Positions 1 through 8,247 of a DNA stretch of 64,000 nt are shown in pieces. How positions within the stretch are numbered: the first letter of the stretch is position 1; every line of letters starts with the position of its first letter. The notes beneath the pieces were generated by a model. That model was not told the origin of the DNA. It saw only the letters and a list, made by a program, of their open reading frames with translations, and searched no databases. A program made the translations under genes and the position numbers. Source of the stretch: Ilumatobacter sp. (GTDB lineage Bacteria > Actinomycetota > Acidimicrobiia > Acidimicrobiales > Ilumatobacteraceae); assembly GCA_018666235.1 (NCBI GenBank), contig JABJAB010000071.1, positions 37,552 to 101,551 on the forward strand, given 5' to 3'.

Positions 1-1066
1 TGGCTGCACCCGCATCACCGGATGCTGCCGAATCGGACGTGAGCTTGACGATCGCCACATCGAGGAGGACCCGCGGGTCGGGAGCGTGACGCATCTCGGT
101 CAACGCCTCACCGAGTTGTTCGATGCCGCGCACGAGGCCCGCAGCACCGAGCCGCTGCGACTGTTCCGACAGCGCTGCCACCCGATCGGACGGCAGCTGC
201 ACCAGGTCGGATGCCATGATCGACAAGAACCCGTTGCGCAGGAACCCAATCAGTTCCTCGGTCAAGGTGCGCGGATCGCGACCCAAACCGATTGCTCCGG
301 CTGCCATCTTCAGCGCCCGACCGGGGTCGCGTTCGATCATCGCCTCGACGAACTCCTCGATGGGCACGGTTTCAGCGCCCTCGCCACCGGTGTTGGCCAC
401 CAATTCGAGTGCAGACAGCGCGTCGCGTGCTGACCCGGCGCCCTGGGCCAGCACCTGTTGAATCGCCGCGTCGGAAACGACGAGGCCCGCATCGTCGGCC
501 ACCCACCGGACGTGCTGCTGCAACGTGTCGGCAGGAAGCAGATGGAACTGCAGGTGTTGCGTGCGGCTCCGAATCGTGTCGGACATCTTTTGCGGGTCGG
601 TCGTTGCCAGCACGAACACCACGTGCGGTGGCGGTTCCTCGAGCGTCTTCAACAACGCGGCCTCGGCGGGCTTGGTCAGCATGTGCACCTCGTCGAGGAT
701 GTACACCTTGTGCCGCCCGGGCGTGCCAAGTGATGCCTTGTCGATCAGATCGCGCATCGAGTCGACGCCGTTGTTGCTCGCCGCATCAAGTTCGTGCACG
801 TCATAGCTGGTGCCGCGCTCGACCGACAGGCACGACTCGCACTCGCAACACGGCTCACCGTCTTGGACATCGGTGCAGTTGAGCACCTTGGCAAGAATGC
901 GTGCCGAGGTGGTCTTCCCGGTGCCGCGGGGACCCGAGAAGAGATACGCCTGGCCTTCGCGTCCTTCGGCGACGGAGGTGCGCAGCGCCTTGACGACGTG
1001 GTCTTGACCCCGAACCTCACTGAAGCGGCGGGGCCGATAGCGGCGGTACAGCGACTGGGTGGCCAT
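1..1066 (-). CDS. dnaX: DNA polymerase III subunit gamma/tau, C-terminus beyond window
   Basis: Clamp-loader ATPase of the replicative polymerase. Reading the minus strand from an ATG at 1066-1064 gives 355 residues that run off the left edge, so only the N-terminal AAA+ and lid domains are present. It opens MATQSLYRRYRPRRFSEV, the standard DnaX start. It has the Walker A loop GPRGTGKTT (about residues 45-53), the four-cysteine zinc-binding module that follows it, and the Walker B-type box DEVH near residue 127. Sensor residues sit in VLATTDPQKM. The gene is divergent from the lipoprotein gene at 1149, with 82 bases between starts. The tau-specific C-terminus cannot be judged here. Confidence 0.96.
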   Translation of the reverse strand, partial: MATQSLYRRYRPRRFSEVRGQDHVVKALRTSVAEGREGQAYLFSGPRGTGKTTSARILAKVLNCTDVQDGEPCCECESCLSVERGTSYDVHELDAASNNGVDSMRDLIDKASLGTPGRHKVYILDEVHMLTKPAEAALLKTLEEPPPHVVFVLATTDPQKMSDTIRSRTQHLQFHLLPADTLQQHVRWVADDAGLVVSDAAIQQVLAQGAGSARDALSALELVANTGGEGAETVPIEEFVEAMIERDPGRALKMAAGAIGLGRDPRTLTEELIGFLRNGFLSIMASDLVQLPSDRVAALSEQSQRLGAAGLVRGIEQLGEALTEMRHAPDPRVLLDVAIVKLTSDSAASGDAGAA

Positions 1067-1110
1067 TGCGGTCACGATAGAGGTTCGCGGGCGCAGCGCC
1101 ATCGACGGTG

Positions 1111-1141
1111 TGGACACCTGACCCCTGACCAGTCCTACAGT
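1111..1141 (+). promoter_or_regulatory. possible promoter giving a leaderless transcript
   Basis: TGGACA (1111-1116) and TACAGT (1136-1141) resemble -35 and -10 hexamers for the lipoprotein gene starting at 1149. The spacer of 19 bases is long. Transcription starting about seven bases after the -10 box would fall on the ATG itself, a leaderless arrangement common in actinobacteria. This is inferred from pattern only. Confidence 0.3.
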
Positions 1142-1148
1142 AGGGGTG

Positions 1149-1619
1149 ATGTCATCTCTTGGCCGACTGAGTCGAGCTGCAGCGATACTTGCCATGAGTG
1201 CGTCGATCGTGATGACGGCGGGCTGCGCAAGCGAAGCCGCACCAGCCGTTGACGCTTCCGCCTACCGAGCTGAACTCGCTGCGATCTGCGTTGCGAGCAA
1301 TGCGGAACGGTCGGCAATTGCTGATCCGCTCGACCAAGCCGGCGTGGCCAGCTTTGCCCGCTCGGTTGCTGACGTGCTCACTCGGCAAGCTGAGGCGGCC
1401 CGAGCATTGCGGTCACCGGACGACCTCGACGACGATCACCGAGCGTTCGTACAAAACACCGCTGACCAAGCCGCGGCATGGACCAGCCTCGCCGTCATTC
1501 CGTCCAGCGACACGGAACAGTTCGGTGCGCTCCAAACCACCATCCTCGAACTCACCCTCGGGCGCGATGATTTGGCCACGGAGATGGACATTTTGGCCTG
1601 TCGCGTCGCTCCGGCATGA
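1149..1619 (+). CDS. small putative lipoprotein, function unknown
   Basis: 156 residues. The N-terminus has two arginines, a hydrophobic stretch (residues 10-24) and a TAGC lipobox with Cys26, so it is probably exported and lipidated. The mature part is mostly helical and Ala-rich, with no cysteine pair or catalytic motif I recognise. A GTG directly before the chosen ATG (1146) is an equally possible start. It is divergent from dnaX and followed 79 bases later by the CopC/CopD gene on the same strand. I recognise no family. Confidence 0.7.
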   Translation: MSSLGRLSRAAAILAMSASIVMTAGCASEAAPAVDASAYRAELAAICVASNAERSAIADPLDQAGVASFARSVADVLTRQAEAARALRSPDDLDDDHRAFVQNTADQAAAWTSLAVIPSSDTEQFGALQTTILELTLGRDDLATEMDILACRVAPA

Positions 1620-1698
1620 GAGCCGACGCGTTCGGGCGGCCACGCTCAGCGCGTGCCTCACGCCCTTGGCTGTGGGCTGGCAGTAGCCTCGGCACACT

Positions 1699-3657
1699 GT
1701 GAACGAGCACACACCTGTTCTCCTTGGCCGACGACGGTCGGCCCGGTCCAATCTGGCCCAAGCCGCCACCGTTTCGCGGCAGCCTGTGGCGTCTCGCTTG
1801 GGGCGCTCCGTCCGGCTCGGACTCGCGTTCGTCCTGATCGCCTTCGTCGGAGCATTCGGCCTTGCGCCGGGAACTGCCCTCGCCGACAACGAGATCATTA
1901 CCTCTGAGCCTGCCGACGGTGCGACCCTCACGACGTCGCCCAGCGAAATCGTCTTCAATTTCACCGAGGAAGTCGGCGAACTGCGCGTCGTCTCGGTCGA
2001 GTGCAACACCGAGCCATACCTGGTGCCGCGGCCCACTTTGAGCGGTAACGCGAGAACGATGACGGTCGAGATCCCGGCCCCCGGTCTTCCCCAGGGTCTG
2101 TGCGTCGCAACCTGGACGGTCAGCGACAGCGACGACGAGCCGAATGGCAGCGGCCAGATCTCCTTCTCGATCGAGGTGGACCCGGCGCCGACGACCAGCA
2201 TTGCCGACACAGGCAACGACACGACGACCACATTGGCAGGCGCCGGCGAAGGAACGCCGGCATCGACCACCGGAAGCACTGATGCATCCGACTCGGCGAT
2301 CGTCGACCTGAACAGCGTCGAGACCGGAACGGGGCCGCTGTGGCTCGGGCGGGTGTTGTCGACGCTCGGCATCGCAGCAGTTTTTGGTGCACTCGTCGTG
2401 ATCGCTGCGGCGTGGCCAGAGGGCGTCGAATACCTGATCACTGTCCGATTCGTCCGCTCAGCGTGGGTGCTTGCCCTGATCGGAACGTTGCTGTTCACGT
2501 CAGCGGCAGCTGCAGCGGTGTCGGGTTCCTCGCTGGGATCTGGCTTCAGCCCCGCTGCGTGGCTGGACCTGCTTGATGCCGGGTGGTCCGGCCGAGCCGC
2601 ACTCCTCCGACTGGTCTTTGTCATTGCCGCTGCCTGGGCAGCGTTCCGACCTGATCGCGTCATCGACCCCGTCACCCAACTTGTCGCGCTCGGGCTCCCC
2701 GCGCTGGCGGTCGTGATGATCGGCGTCGGCCGCGTCGACGGGCCACTGGTACTGCTCGGTGTGCTGCTCGGCATTGCCCACGCATTGGCGATGGCCGTGT
2801 GGGTTGGCGGCGTGATCTTGCTCGCACGCGTCATCCTGTCCGGCCCCGGCGAGGAGGACCTCGTCCACGCCGTACGCGGCTTCGCGCGCATCTCGGTGCT
2901 TGCCATCGTCGTCACCATCGGCACCGGGCTGGTGCAGATGTTCCGCCTTGATGGCGGCAATCTCTTCAACAACGCCCACGGCCGCGTCACCGTGCTGAAG
3001 GTTGTGTTGGTCGCAGCGATGGTGTTCGTCGGTCTGTCCGCCCGCCAGTTCGCACAACAGCGTCTGGCCCGGACCCATGAAATGACCGTGCCGATGGCTG
3101 ACCGGTTGCGACGGGCGTTCGGCGTCGAAGCCGCGATCGGTCTGGTCGTTCTGCTTGCAAGTTCCTGGTTGCTGGCACTCACTCCGGTCAACGTCAACAA
3201 CGAACCCTCGATCGACTACGCGATCGAGCGGCGAGTTCTGGTCGAGGCCGAAGAGATCGTTGTCCTCGACGTCACCGTCAAGCTCACCAACGATCGAGTC
3301 GGGTTGAACGGCCTCGAAGTTCGCGTCGACGAGCCAGGCGATGGCATCATCGGTCTCGAGGTGGTCTTCACGCCGCCGGTCGACGGAGTGAGCGGCGCAA
3401 TCGTGCAGTCCGTACCGCTGACCGGAGCAGGACGGGCCGTACGAAGCGAAGCGAACGGACTCCCGATGGAGGTCGCCGGCGACTGGCAATTACAGGTCAA
3501 CGCCAACACCGGAGCAGGCTTGGTGCGCAGCGACCCCATCGTCATCGCGATCGCAACAGCCGATGGCACCGCGCCGACCACGTCGATCACGATCCCCGAA
3601 CCGATCCTCGTCCCGATCGAAACCACCACCACCACCACCACCACCGTCGCCGGTTGA
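1699..3657 (+). CDS. CopC/CopD-type membrane protein lacking the copper ligands
   Basis: 652 residues from a GTG. A signal segment ends near residue 62 (GTALA), followed by a CopC-like immunoglobulin-fold domain (SEPADGATL start, about residues 65-155), a Thr/Ser linker and then roughly eight membrane helices of the CopD type (about residues 215-495). A final extracytoplasmic beta domain follows and ends in a run of threonines. Copper-binding CopC proteins carry a His at mature position 1 and a D-x-H pair late in the domain. Here mature residues are ADNEI and the late loop reads SDDEPNGSG, so both are missing. A role in copper import is therefore doubtful. Compare the paralogue at 41677. Confidence 0.82.
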   Translation: MNEHTPVLLGRRRSARSNLAQAATVSRQPVASRLGRSVRLGLAFVLIAFVGAFGLAPGTALADNEIITSEPADGATLTTSPSEIVFNFTEEVGELRVVSVECNTEPYLVPRPTLSGNARTMTVEIPAPGLPQGLCVATWTVSDSDDEPNGSGQISFSIEVDPAPTTSIADTGNDTTTTLAGAGEGTPASTTGSTDASDSAIVDLNSVETGTGPLWLGRVLSTLGIAAVFGALVVIAAAWPEGVEYLITVRFVRSAWVLALIGTLLFTSAAAAAVSGSSLGSGFSPAAWLDLLDAGWSGRAALLRLVFVIAAAWAAFRPDRVIDPVTQLVALGLPALAVVMIGVGRVDGPLVLLGVLLGIAHALAMAVWVGGVILLARVILSGPGEEDLVHAVRGFARISVLAIVVTIGTGLVQMFRLDGGNLFNNAHGRVTVLKVVLVAAMVFVGLSARQFAQQRLARTHEMTVPMADRLRRAFGVEAAIGLVVLLASSWLLALTPVNVNNEPSIDYAIERRVLVEAEEIVVLDVTVKLTNDRVGLNGLEVRVDEPGDGIIGLEVVFTPPVDGVSGAIVQSVPLTGAGRAVRSEANGLPMEVAGDWQLQVNANTGAGLVRSDPIVIAIATADGTAPTTSITIPEPILVPIETTTTTTTTVAG

Positions 3658-3745
3658 TGTCCGCCTGATCTCTGTCTGGCCCCTTATCGGACCCCTTGTC
3701 TGCTCGATCCCGGGTGCCATGCGACATTGAGCACGACCGTCGCAG

Positions 3746-4975
3746 TCAGCCAGTGGATGCAGCCGCAATGAACTCGTGGAAGTCGACAGGCGCGGCGACG
3801 TCGAGCTGGTCGTAGCGACACTGGGCGGGGACGATGTCGGGCCGCCACCGCACAAACGACACGCCGTGGCGAAATCGGCCACCCTCGAGCTGACCGAAGG
3901 TGACCTCGGCGACGAGGCCCATCGCCAGCGGCACAAACGAGAGATCCTTGCCGGCATTCCAACGGCTGCCGCCTTGGGTCGACACCGACCCTGACTTCGT
4001 CGACGCGGCCGCGCGCTGTTCGTCCTGCGCAACGGCCCAGCCACGCCATGGATGATCGACAAGAGCATCGTGCGTGCGCGGCTCGAGCTCGGCGAGCAGT
4101 TCAGCGCGCCGGGCGACAGAGAATGCCGCCGCCACACCGACCGAATGCAAGTCACCACTACCGACACCACCACCACCGCCACGGCCGTCGCGACCACCAA
4201 CGTCACCACCACCAACGTCACCACCACCAACGTCACCACCACCGTCGAAGAGGCCGAGCAGCAGTGAGCCGACTCCGTTGCCATCCTTGTGCACCCGGTA
4301 GCCCGGCACTGCGCACAGCGCAGTTCGCTGATGCTTGACCTTGACCAGCGCGCGCTTGCCCGGCTCGTAGGTGCCGTGCGCAGGCTTGGCAATAATGCCA
4401 TCGAGCCCCGCCCCCTCGAAGCGGGCGAACCAGTCGTTGGCAATCGACCGGTCAGTGGTGGCCGGAGTGAGGTGGACGACACCGTTCGGCGCGAGCGCAT
4501 CGACGAGCAGCGCGCGTCGCTCGGTCATTGGACGGTCGAGGAACGATTGATTGTCGCAGGCCAAGATGTCGAACGCGACGAACGCAGCGGGGGTCTCGGC
4601 TGCCAGCCGGTCAATCCGCGACTTTGCCGGATGGATCCGTTGCAGCAATCCATCGAAGTCGAGTCCGTTGCCCGCCACGTCGGCGACGACGATCTCGCCA
4701 TCGATGATGCATCGGGCCGGCAACGCATCAAGGAGTGGCTGGGTCAATTCGGGGAAGTATCTCCCGAGTGGCTTGAGATTTCGACTGACCAGTTCGAGCC
4801 GATCACCGTCGCGAAAGACGACGCAGCGGAACCCGTCCCACTTCGGTTCGAAGATCCATCCGTCCCCGTCAGGGATCTTGCGTGCCAATTTCGCCAGCAT
4901 CGGCTTGACGGGCGGCTGGATGGGAAGGTCGAACGCCACGTCTGCAGGTGCTCCTGACCCCGACGATTCATCCAT
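3746..4975 (-). CDS. ligC: ATP-dependent DNA ligase (LigC-like) with Gly-rich insertion
   Basis: 409 residues. Seals nicks through an enzyme-adenylate intermediate; in mycobacteria LigC-type enzymes are accessory repair ligases. Motif I EPKWDGFR gives the nucleophile Lys45. VSRNLK, DGEIVV (about 92-97), GLDGIIAKP (about 190-198) and VKVKH (211-215) are the remaining nucleotidyltransferase motifs, followed by an OB-fold. Relatives are nearer 350 residues. The extra length includes a Gly/Asp/Val insertion at about residues 244-276 made of GGGDV repeats between GLFD and LHSVGVAAAF of the OB-fold. The start at 4975 is the first Met of a good N-terminus. It is divergent from the carboxylase gene. 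Confidence 0.9.
   Translation of the reverse strand: MDESSGSGAPADVAFDLPIQPPVKPMLAKLARKIPDGDGWIFEPKWDGFRCVVFRDGDRLELVSRNLKPLGRYFPELTQPLLDALPARCIIDGEIVVADVAGNGLDFDGLLQRIHPAKSRIDRLAAETPAAFVAFDILACDNQSFLDRPMTERRALLVDALAPNGVVHLTPATTDRSIANDWFARFEGAGLDGIIAKPAHGTYEPGKRALVKVKHQRTALCAVPGYRVHKDGNGVGSLLLGLFDGGGDVGGGDVGGGDVGGRDGRGGGGGVGSGDLHSVGVAAAFSVARRAELLAELEPRTHDALVDHPWRGWAVAQDEQRAAASTKSGSVSTQGGSRWNAGKDLSFVPLAMGLVAEVTFGQLEGGRFRHGVSFVRWRPDIVPAQCRYDQLDVAAPVDFHEFIAAASTG
4192..4242 (-). repeat. in-frame 15-bp tandem repeat inside the DNA ligase gene
   Basis: About three near-identical 15-base units (plus strand ACCACCAACGTCACC) encode repeated GGGDV in the ligase. Unit length is a multiple of three, so copy-number change would alter linker length without breaking the frame. 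Confidence 0.85.
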
Positions 4976-5019
4976 GTGTGCATTCTTGCTTGTCGCACGG
5001 TCGCGCTAGGTTTCCGACC

Positions 5020-6567
5020 GTGAGCATGCAGGAAAAATTGGACGATCTCGCCGGGCGCCGCGAGGACGCACACAACGCTGGATCCCAACGGTCGATCGAC
5101 CGCCAATACGAGAAGGGCAAGATGCTCGCTCGTGAGCGCATCGACTACTTCCTCGACGACGGCTCATTCCACGAACTCGACCTCCTTGCTCGCCACCGTG
5201 CCCAGGCATCGGGCCTCGAGGAGCGTCCGTACACCGACGGTGTGATCACGGGCTGGGGCACCGTCGACGGCCGCAAGGTGTTCGTGTTCTCCCAGGACTT
5301 CACCGTCTTCGGCGGCGCGCTCGGCGAAGTGTTCGCCGAGAAGATCCACAAGCTGATGGACCTGTCGCTGAAGGTCGGCGCACCGCTGATCGGCCTGAAC
5401 GACGGCGCCGGCGCGCGCATCCAAGAGGGCGTGGTCAGCCTCGCGAGTTACGGAGGCATCTTCCACCGCAACGTGCGCGCCTCGGGCGTCGTGCCGCAAA
5501 TTTCTGTCATCCTCGGCCCATGCGCCGGCGGGGCCGTCTACTCCCCGGCCATGACCGACTTCATCTTCATGGTCCGCGAGACCAGCCACATGTTCATCAC
5601 CGGCCCTGACGTCGTCAAGACCGTCACCGGCGAAGACGTCACCCTGGAAGAGTTGGGTGGTGCAATGAGCCACGCAAGCAAGTCAGGCGTGGCCACGTTC
5701 GTCGCCGACGACGAAAAGTCCTGTCTCGACGACGTCCGCTTCCTGCTGTCCTTCCTCCCGGCAAACAACCTCGAAGAGCCCCCAGCCGAGGACTGCACCG
5801 ACGACCCCGACCGAGACTGCCCCGAGCTGCGCGACATCCTGCCGGACAGCCCGAACCTGCCGTACGACATGATCGACGTCGTTCGTACCTGCGTCGACGA
5901 CGGCGAGTTCTTCGAGTACTTCCCGCACTTTGCCAAATCGATCATCTGTGGCTTCGCCCGCATCGACGGTCGACCGGTCGGCGTCGTCGGTAATCAGCCG
6001 AAGGTTCTTGCCGGTGTCCTCGACATCGAGTCAGCTGAGAAAGCTGCTCGCTTCGTCCGCACCTGCGATGCGTTCAACATTCCGCTCATCACCTTCGTTG
6101 ACGTGCCTGGCTTCCTGCCCGGTGTCGACCAGGAGTACGGCGGCATCATTCGCCACGGCGCCAAGCTGCTCTACGCCTACTGCGAGGCCACGGTGCCGCG
6201 CATCTCGGTCATCACCCGCAAGGCGTACGGCGGCGCGTACGTCGTGATGGACTCGAAGTCGATTGGCTCCGATCTCGCCTTCGCGTGGCCAACCGCCGAG
6301 CTGGCCGTGATGGGCCCGCAAGGTGCCGTTGAAATCGTGTACCGACGTGAACTGCAGCAGGCTGCCGACCCGGCTGCGCGGCGTGCCGAACTCGTCGCCG
6401 ACTACACCGAAAAGTACGCCAACCCATACGCGGCCGCCGAGCGCGGTTATGTCGACGATGTGATCGACCCCGCTGACACACGGCGCAAGCTCGTCGCCGG
6501 ACTGCGAATGCTGTCGACCAAGCGTGAGGAACTCCCGAGGCGCAAGCACGGCAACGTGCCACTGTGA
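5020..6567 (+). CDS. pccB: acyl-CoA carboxylase beta subunit (propionyl/acetyl-CoA type)
   Basis: Carboxyltransferase half of a biotin-dependent acyl-CoA carboxylase; it moves CO2 from carboxybiotin to propionyl-CoA or a related acyl-CoA. About 515 residues, normal for the family. Seen: ARERIDYFLDDGSFHELD near the N-terminus, the oxyanion-hole glycines GPCAGGAVYSPA (about 166-177), GPDVVKTVTGE, and the second carboxyltransferase half with VDVPGFLPG and RKAYGGAYVVM. The frame is open upstream to 4948, but that would overlap the ligase start, so the GTG at 5020 (or ATG at 5026) is preferred. The epsilon-like gene at 7317 supports an actinobacterial carboxylase. Which acyl-CoA it uses cannot be told. 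Confidence 0.93.
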   Translation: MSMQEKLDDLAGRREDAHNAGSQRSIDRQYEKGKMLARERIDYFLDDGSFHELDLLARHRAQASGLEERPYTDGVITGWGTVDGRKVFVFSQDFTVFGGALGEVFAEKIHKLMDLSLKVGAPLIGLNDGAGARIQEGVVSLASYGGIFHRNVRASGVVPQISVILGPCAGGAVYSPAMTDFIFMVRETSHMFITGPDVVKTVTGEDVTLEELGGAMSHASKSGVATFVADDEKSCLDDVRFLLSFLPANNLEEPPAEDCTDDPDRDCPELRDILPDSPNLPYDMIDVVRTCVDDGEFFEYFPHFAKSIICGFARIDGRPVGVVGNQPKVLAGVLDIESAEKAARFVRTCDAFNIPLITFVDVPGFLPGVDQEYGGIIRHGAKLLYAYCEATVPRISVITRKAYGGAYVVMDSKSIGSDLAFAWPTAELAVMGPQGAVEIVYRRELQQAADPAARRAELVADYTEKYANPYAAAERGYVDDVIDPADTRRKLVAGLRMLSTKREELPRRKHGNVPL

Positions 6568-6580
6568 TCCGCTCAGGTTC

Positions 6581-7327
6581 ATGAACAAGCCGGTGTCGTC
6601 GTCGCTCCCTCCGCCACCTGCTCCTCATCCAACTGGCGGTCCGCCGCCGCCGCCGCCACCGTCGTCAAGGCAACTGCCGCCGCCTGCGCCGCGAATCACG
6701 TCGTCCGACCTGAGCGATCTCCTCGGACAACTCGGTGACGGGACGCACGGCACAGACGGCACGCACGGCAGAGAGGTCGAACCGAGCGCGGCACGCAGCG
6801 ATCCCCGCGACTTCGAACGCCCGAGGGCTGCCGCAACTGCGGTGATGGAATCGACAGGGACCATCAATTTCGATCCCGATCTTGCATCATTTGCCAGCCG
6901 TGCTGGCGGCTGGATGATCGACACGGTCATCACGACGCTCGCACTGCTCCCGGGGCTGCTCCTCTTGCTCGCCGGGTCCGGCATCGCACGGCTCCTCGCC
7001 CTGCCGCTCCTCGGGCTTGGGCTTGTGCTCGTCGCGTGGTCGTACACCGTTGCCGTTGCCCAGCATGGACAGTGGGTCGGCAACCGTCTCATGTCGACCA
7101 CCGTGGTGAATGCGACGAATGGAGAGTTCGTCGATCGGCCGCACGCGTTCACGCGGTTCATCGTGCGCGCCGTGTTCTCCCCGATCTTCTTCGCAGGATT
7201 TGTGTTGGCATTCACCAACACGTCACGACGCACTTTCCATGATCAGACCGCCGAGACCGTGGTGATTCGACCGCGTCGCGCCAGTTGGTCAATCGACGAG
7301 GAGGGCGCGGAGAGCAATGGCACGTAG
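6581..7327 (+). CDS. RDD-family membrane protein with Pro-rich N-terminus
   Basis: 248 residues. A cytoplasmic, proline-rich and low-complexity leader (about residues 1-95) is followed by an RDD domain: DPDLASFASRAGGWMIDTVI with the Arg and Asp that name the family, two hydrophobic helices (about 113-160), WVGNRLMSTTVV, and a final helix before a basic tail. RDD proteins are poorly understood integral membrane proteins; some have been linked to ion exchange. It lies 13 bases after the carboxylase beta gene, and its stop overlaps the epsilon-like gene by 11 bases, so the three are probably co-transcribed. Confidence 0.85.
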   Translation: MNKPVSSSLPPPPAPHPTGGPPPPPPPSSRQLPPPAPRITSSDLSDLLGQLGDGTHGTDGTHGREVEPSAARSDPRDFERPRAAATAVMESTGTINFDPDLASFASRAGGWMIDTVITTLALLPGLLLLLAGSGIARLLALPLLGLGLVLVAWSYTVAVAQHGQWVGNRLMSTTVVNATNGEFVDRPHAFTRFIVRAVFSPIFFAGFVLAFTNTSRRTFHDQTAETVVIRPRRASWSIDEEGAESNGT

Positions 7328-7538
7328 TGTGGCAACTGTGAGTGTGCCGTTCAGCGTGTCCGGGTCAACCGTCCCCACCGACGAAGAAGCTGCCGCGATC
7401 ATGGCAGCGACCGAGGCACTGTGGCCGCGTGCGAGCGTGCTCGGCCCTGTCGCTGAGCCACGCAACACCGCCTGGCGGTTCAGCAGTCGGTCATGGGCGC
7501 GTCCGCTCCCGGTCCGTCGCCTGCGCCCCTGGCGCTGA
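7317..7538 (+). CDS. acyl-CoA carboxylase epsilon-like subunit
   Basis: 73 residues. Actinobacterial acyl-CoA carboxylases use a small epsilon subunit that bridges the alpha and beta subunits. The proteins are very divergent but usually carry a short helix starting PTDEE-A and a Trp/Arg-rich C-terminus. Here VPTDEEAAAIMAATEALWP is followed by NTAWRFSSRSWARP, which fits. It starts inside the end of the RDD gene (11-base overlap) and lies one gene from the beta subunit. Assignment rests on this short motif plus context, so it is moderate. Confidence 0.62.
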   Translation: MARSVATVSVPFSVSGSTVPTDEEAAAIMAATEALWPRASVLGPVAEPRNTAWRFSSRSWARPLPVRRLRPWR

Positions 7539-7578
7539 GAGGCCAGCCGATCGGCGGCTGGTCTGGAACAATGGACAG

Positions 7579-8232
7579 ATGACCGCTCCAATGGATCCAC
7601 CGCCGCCGCCATCCGGATCAACCCCGCCACCGCCGCCGCCATCCGGATCGACCCCGCCGCCGCCCCCACCACCGTTGAGTGGCGGAGCACCTCCACCGCC
7701 GGCATACGGCGCAGCACCTCCGCCCGGATACCAGGCGTACTCGCCAAGTCCAATCGACGGCCACGAGCGCGCTGGCTTCGGGTCGCGCTTGGGTGGCTAC
7801 TTGCTCGATGGCCTCCTGTATGGCCTGCTCATCGCTGCCTTCGCCATCCCCGGCGGCATCATCATCGGCAGCGCGTTCAGTAACTGCGTGAGCATCGGCG
7901 ACGACGTCGTGTGCCCTGCTGGTGAGCCCAACGGAGGTCAGATCGCGCTCGGCGGGTTGCTGATCGCGGTCGGCTTCATCGTCGTCATCGTGTTGTACAT
8001 CAGAGCGCTGGGCACGACAGGCCAGACCTGGGGCCGCAAGATCGCCGGCGTCAAGGTCGTCGGGGAAATGACCGGTGAGCCCATCGGGATCGGCAAGGCG
8101 CTCGGGCGTCAACTGTTTGCGTCGTTCATCTCGGGCCAGATCTTCTACCTCGGCTACCTGTGGATGCTGTGGGACGACAAGAAGCAGACGTGGCACGACA
8201 AGATCGTCAGTTCCGTCGTGATCAAGGTCTGA
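7579..8232 (+). CDS. RDD-family membrane protein, second copy
   Basis: 217 residues. The N-terminal ~50 residues are proline runs separated by SGST and AP motifs, likely a flexible cytoplasmic segment. The RDD domain begins at HERAGFGSRLGGYLLDGLLYG (residue about 60), with helices near 70-90 and 115-140, and ends WHDKIVSSVVIKV, a typical family tail. The start chosen is the ATG at 7579; the open frame further upstream overlaps the epsilon-like gene and is not protein-like. Two RDD genes flanking the small carboxylase gene suggest an old duplication, though the Pro-rich leaders have since diverged. Confidence 0.85.
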   Translation: MTAPMDPPPPPSGSTPPPPPPSGSTPPPPPPPLSGGAPPPPAYGAAPPPGYQAYSPSPIDGHERAGFGSRLGGYLLDGLLYGLLIAAFAIPGGIIIGSAFSNCVSIGDDVVCPAGEPNGGQIALGGLLIAVGFIVVIVLYIRALGTTGQTWGRKIAGVKVVGEMTGEPIGIGKALGRQLFASFISGQIFYLGYLWMLWDDKKQTWHDKIVSSVVIKV

Positions 8233-8247
8233 AGTTCTTCAACTGAA

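Noticed and set aside
1413..3200. 595-codon open frame on the minus strand
   Set aside because: It lies antisense to the CopC/CopD gene, and its composition (Ser/Thr/Arg/Pro-rich, no domains) is that of a shadow frame in high-GC DNA.
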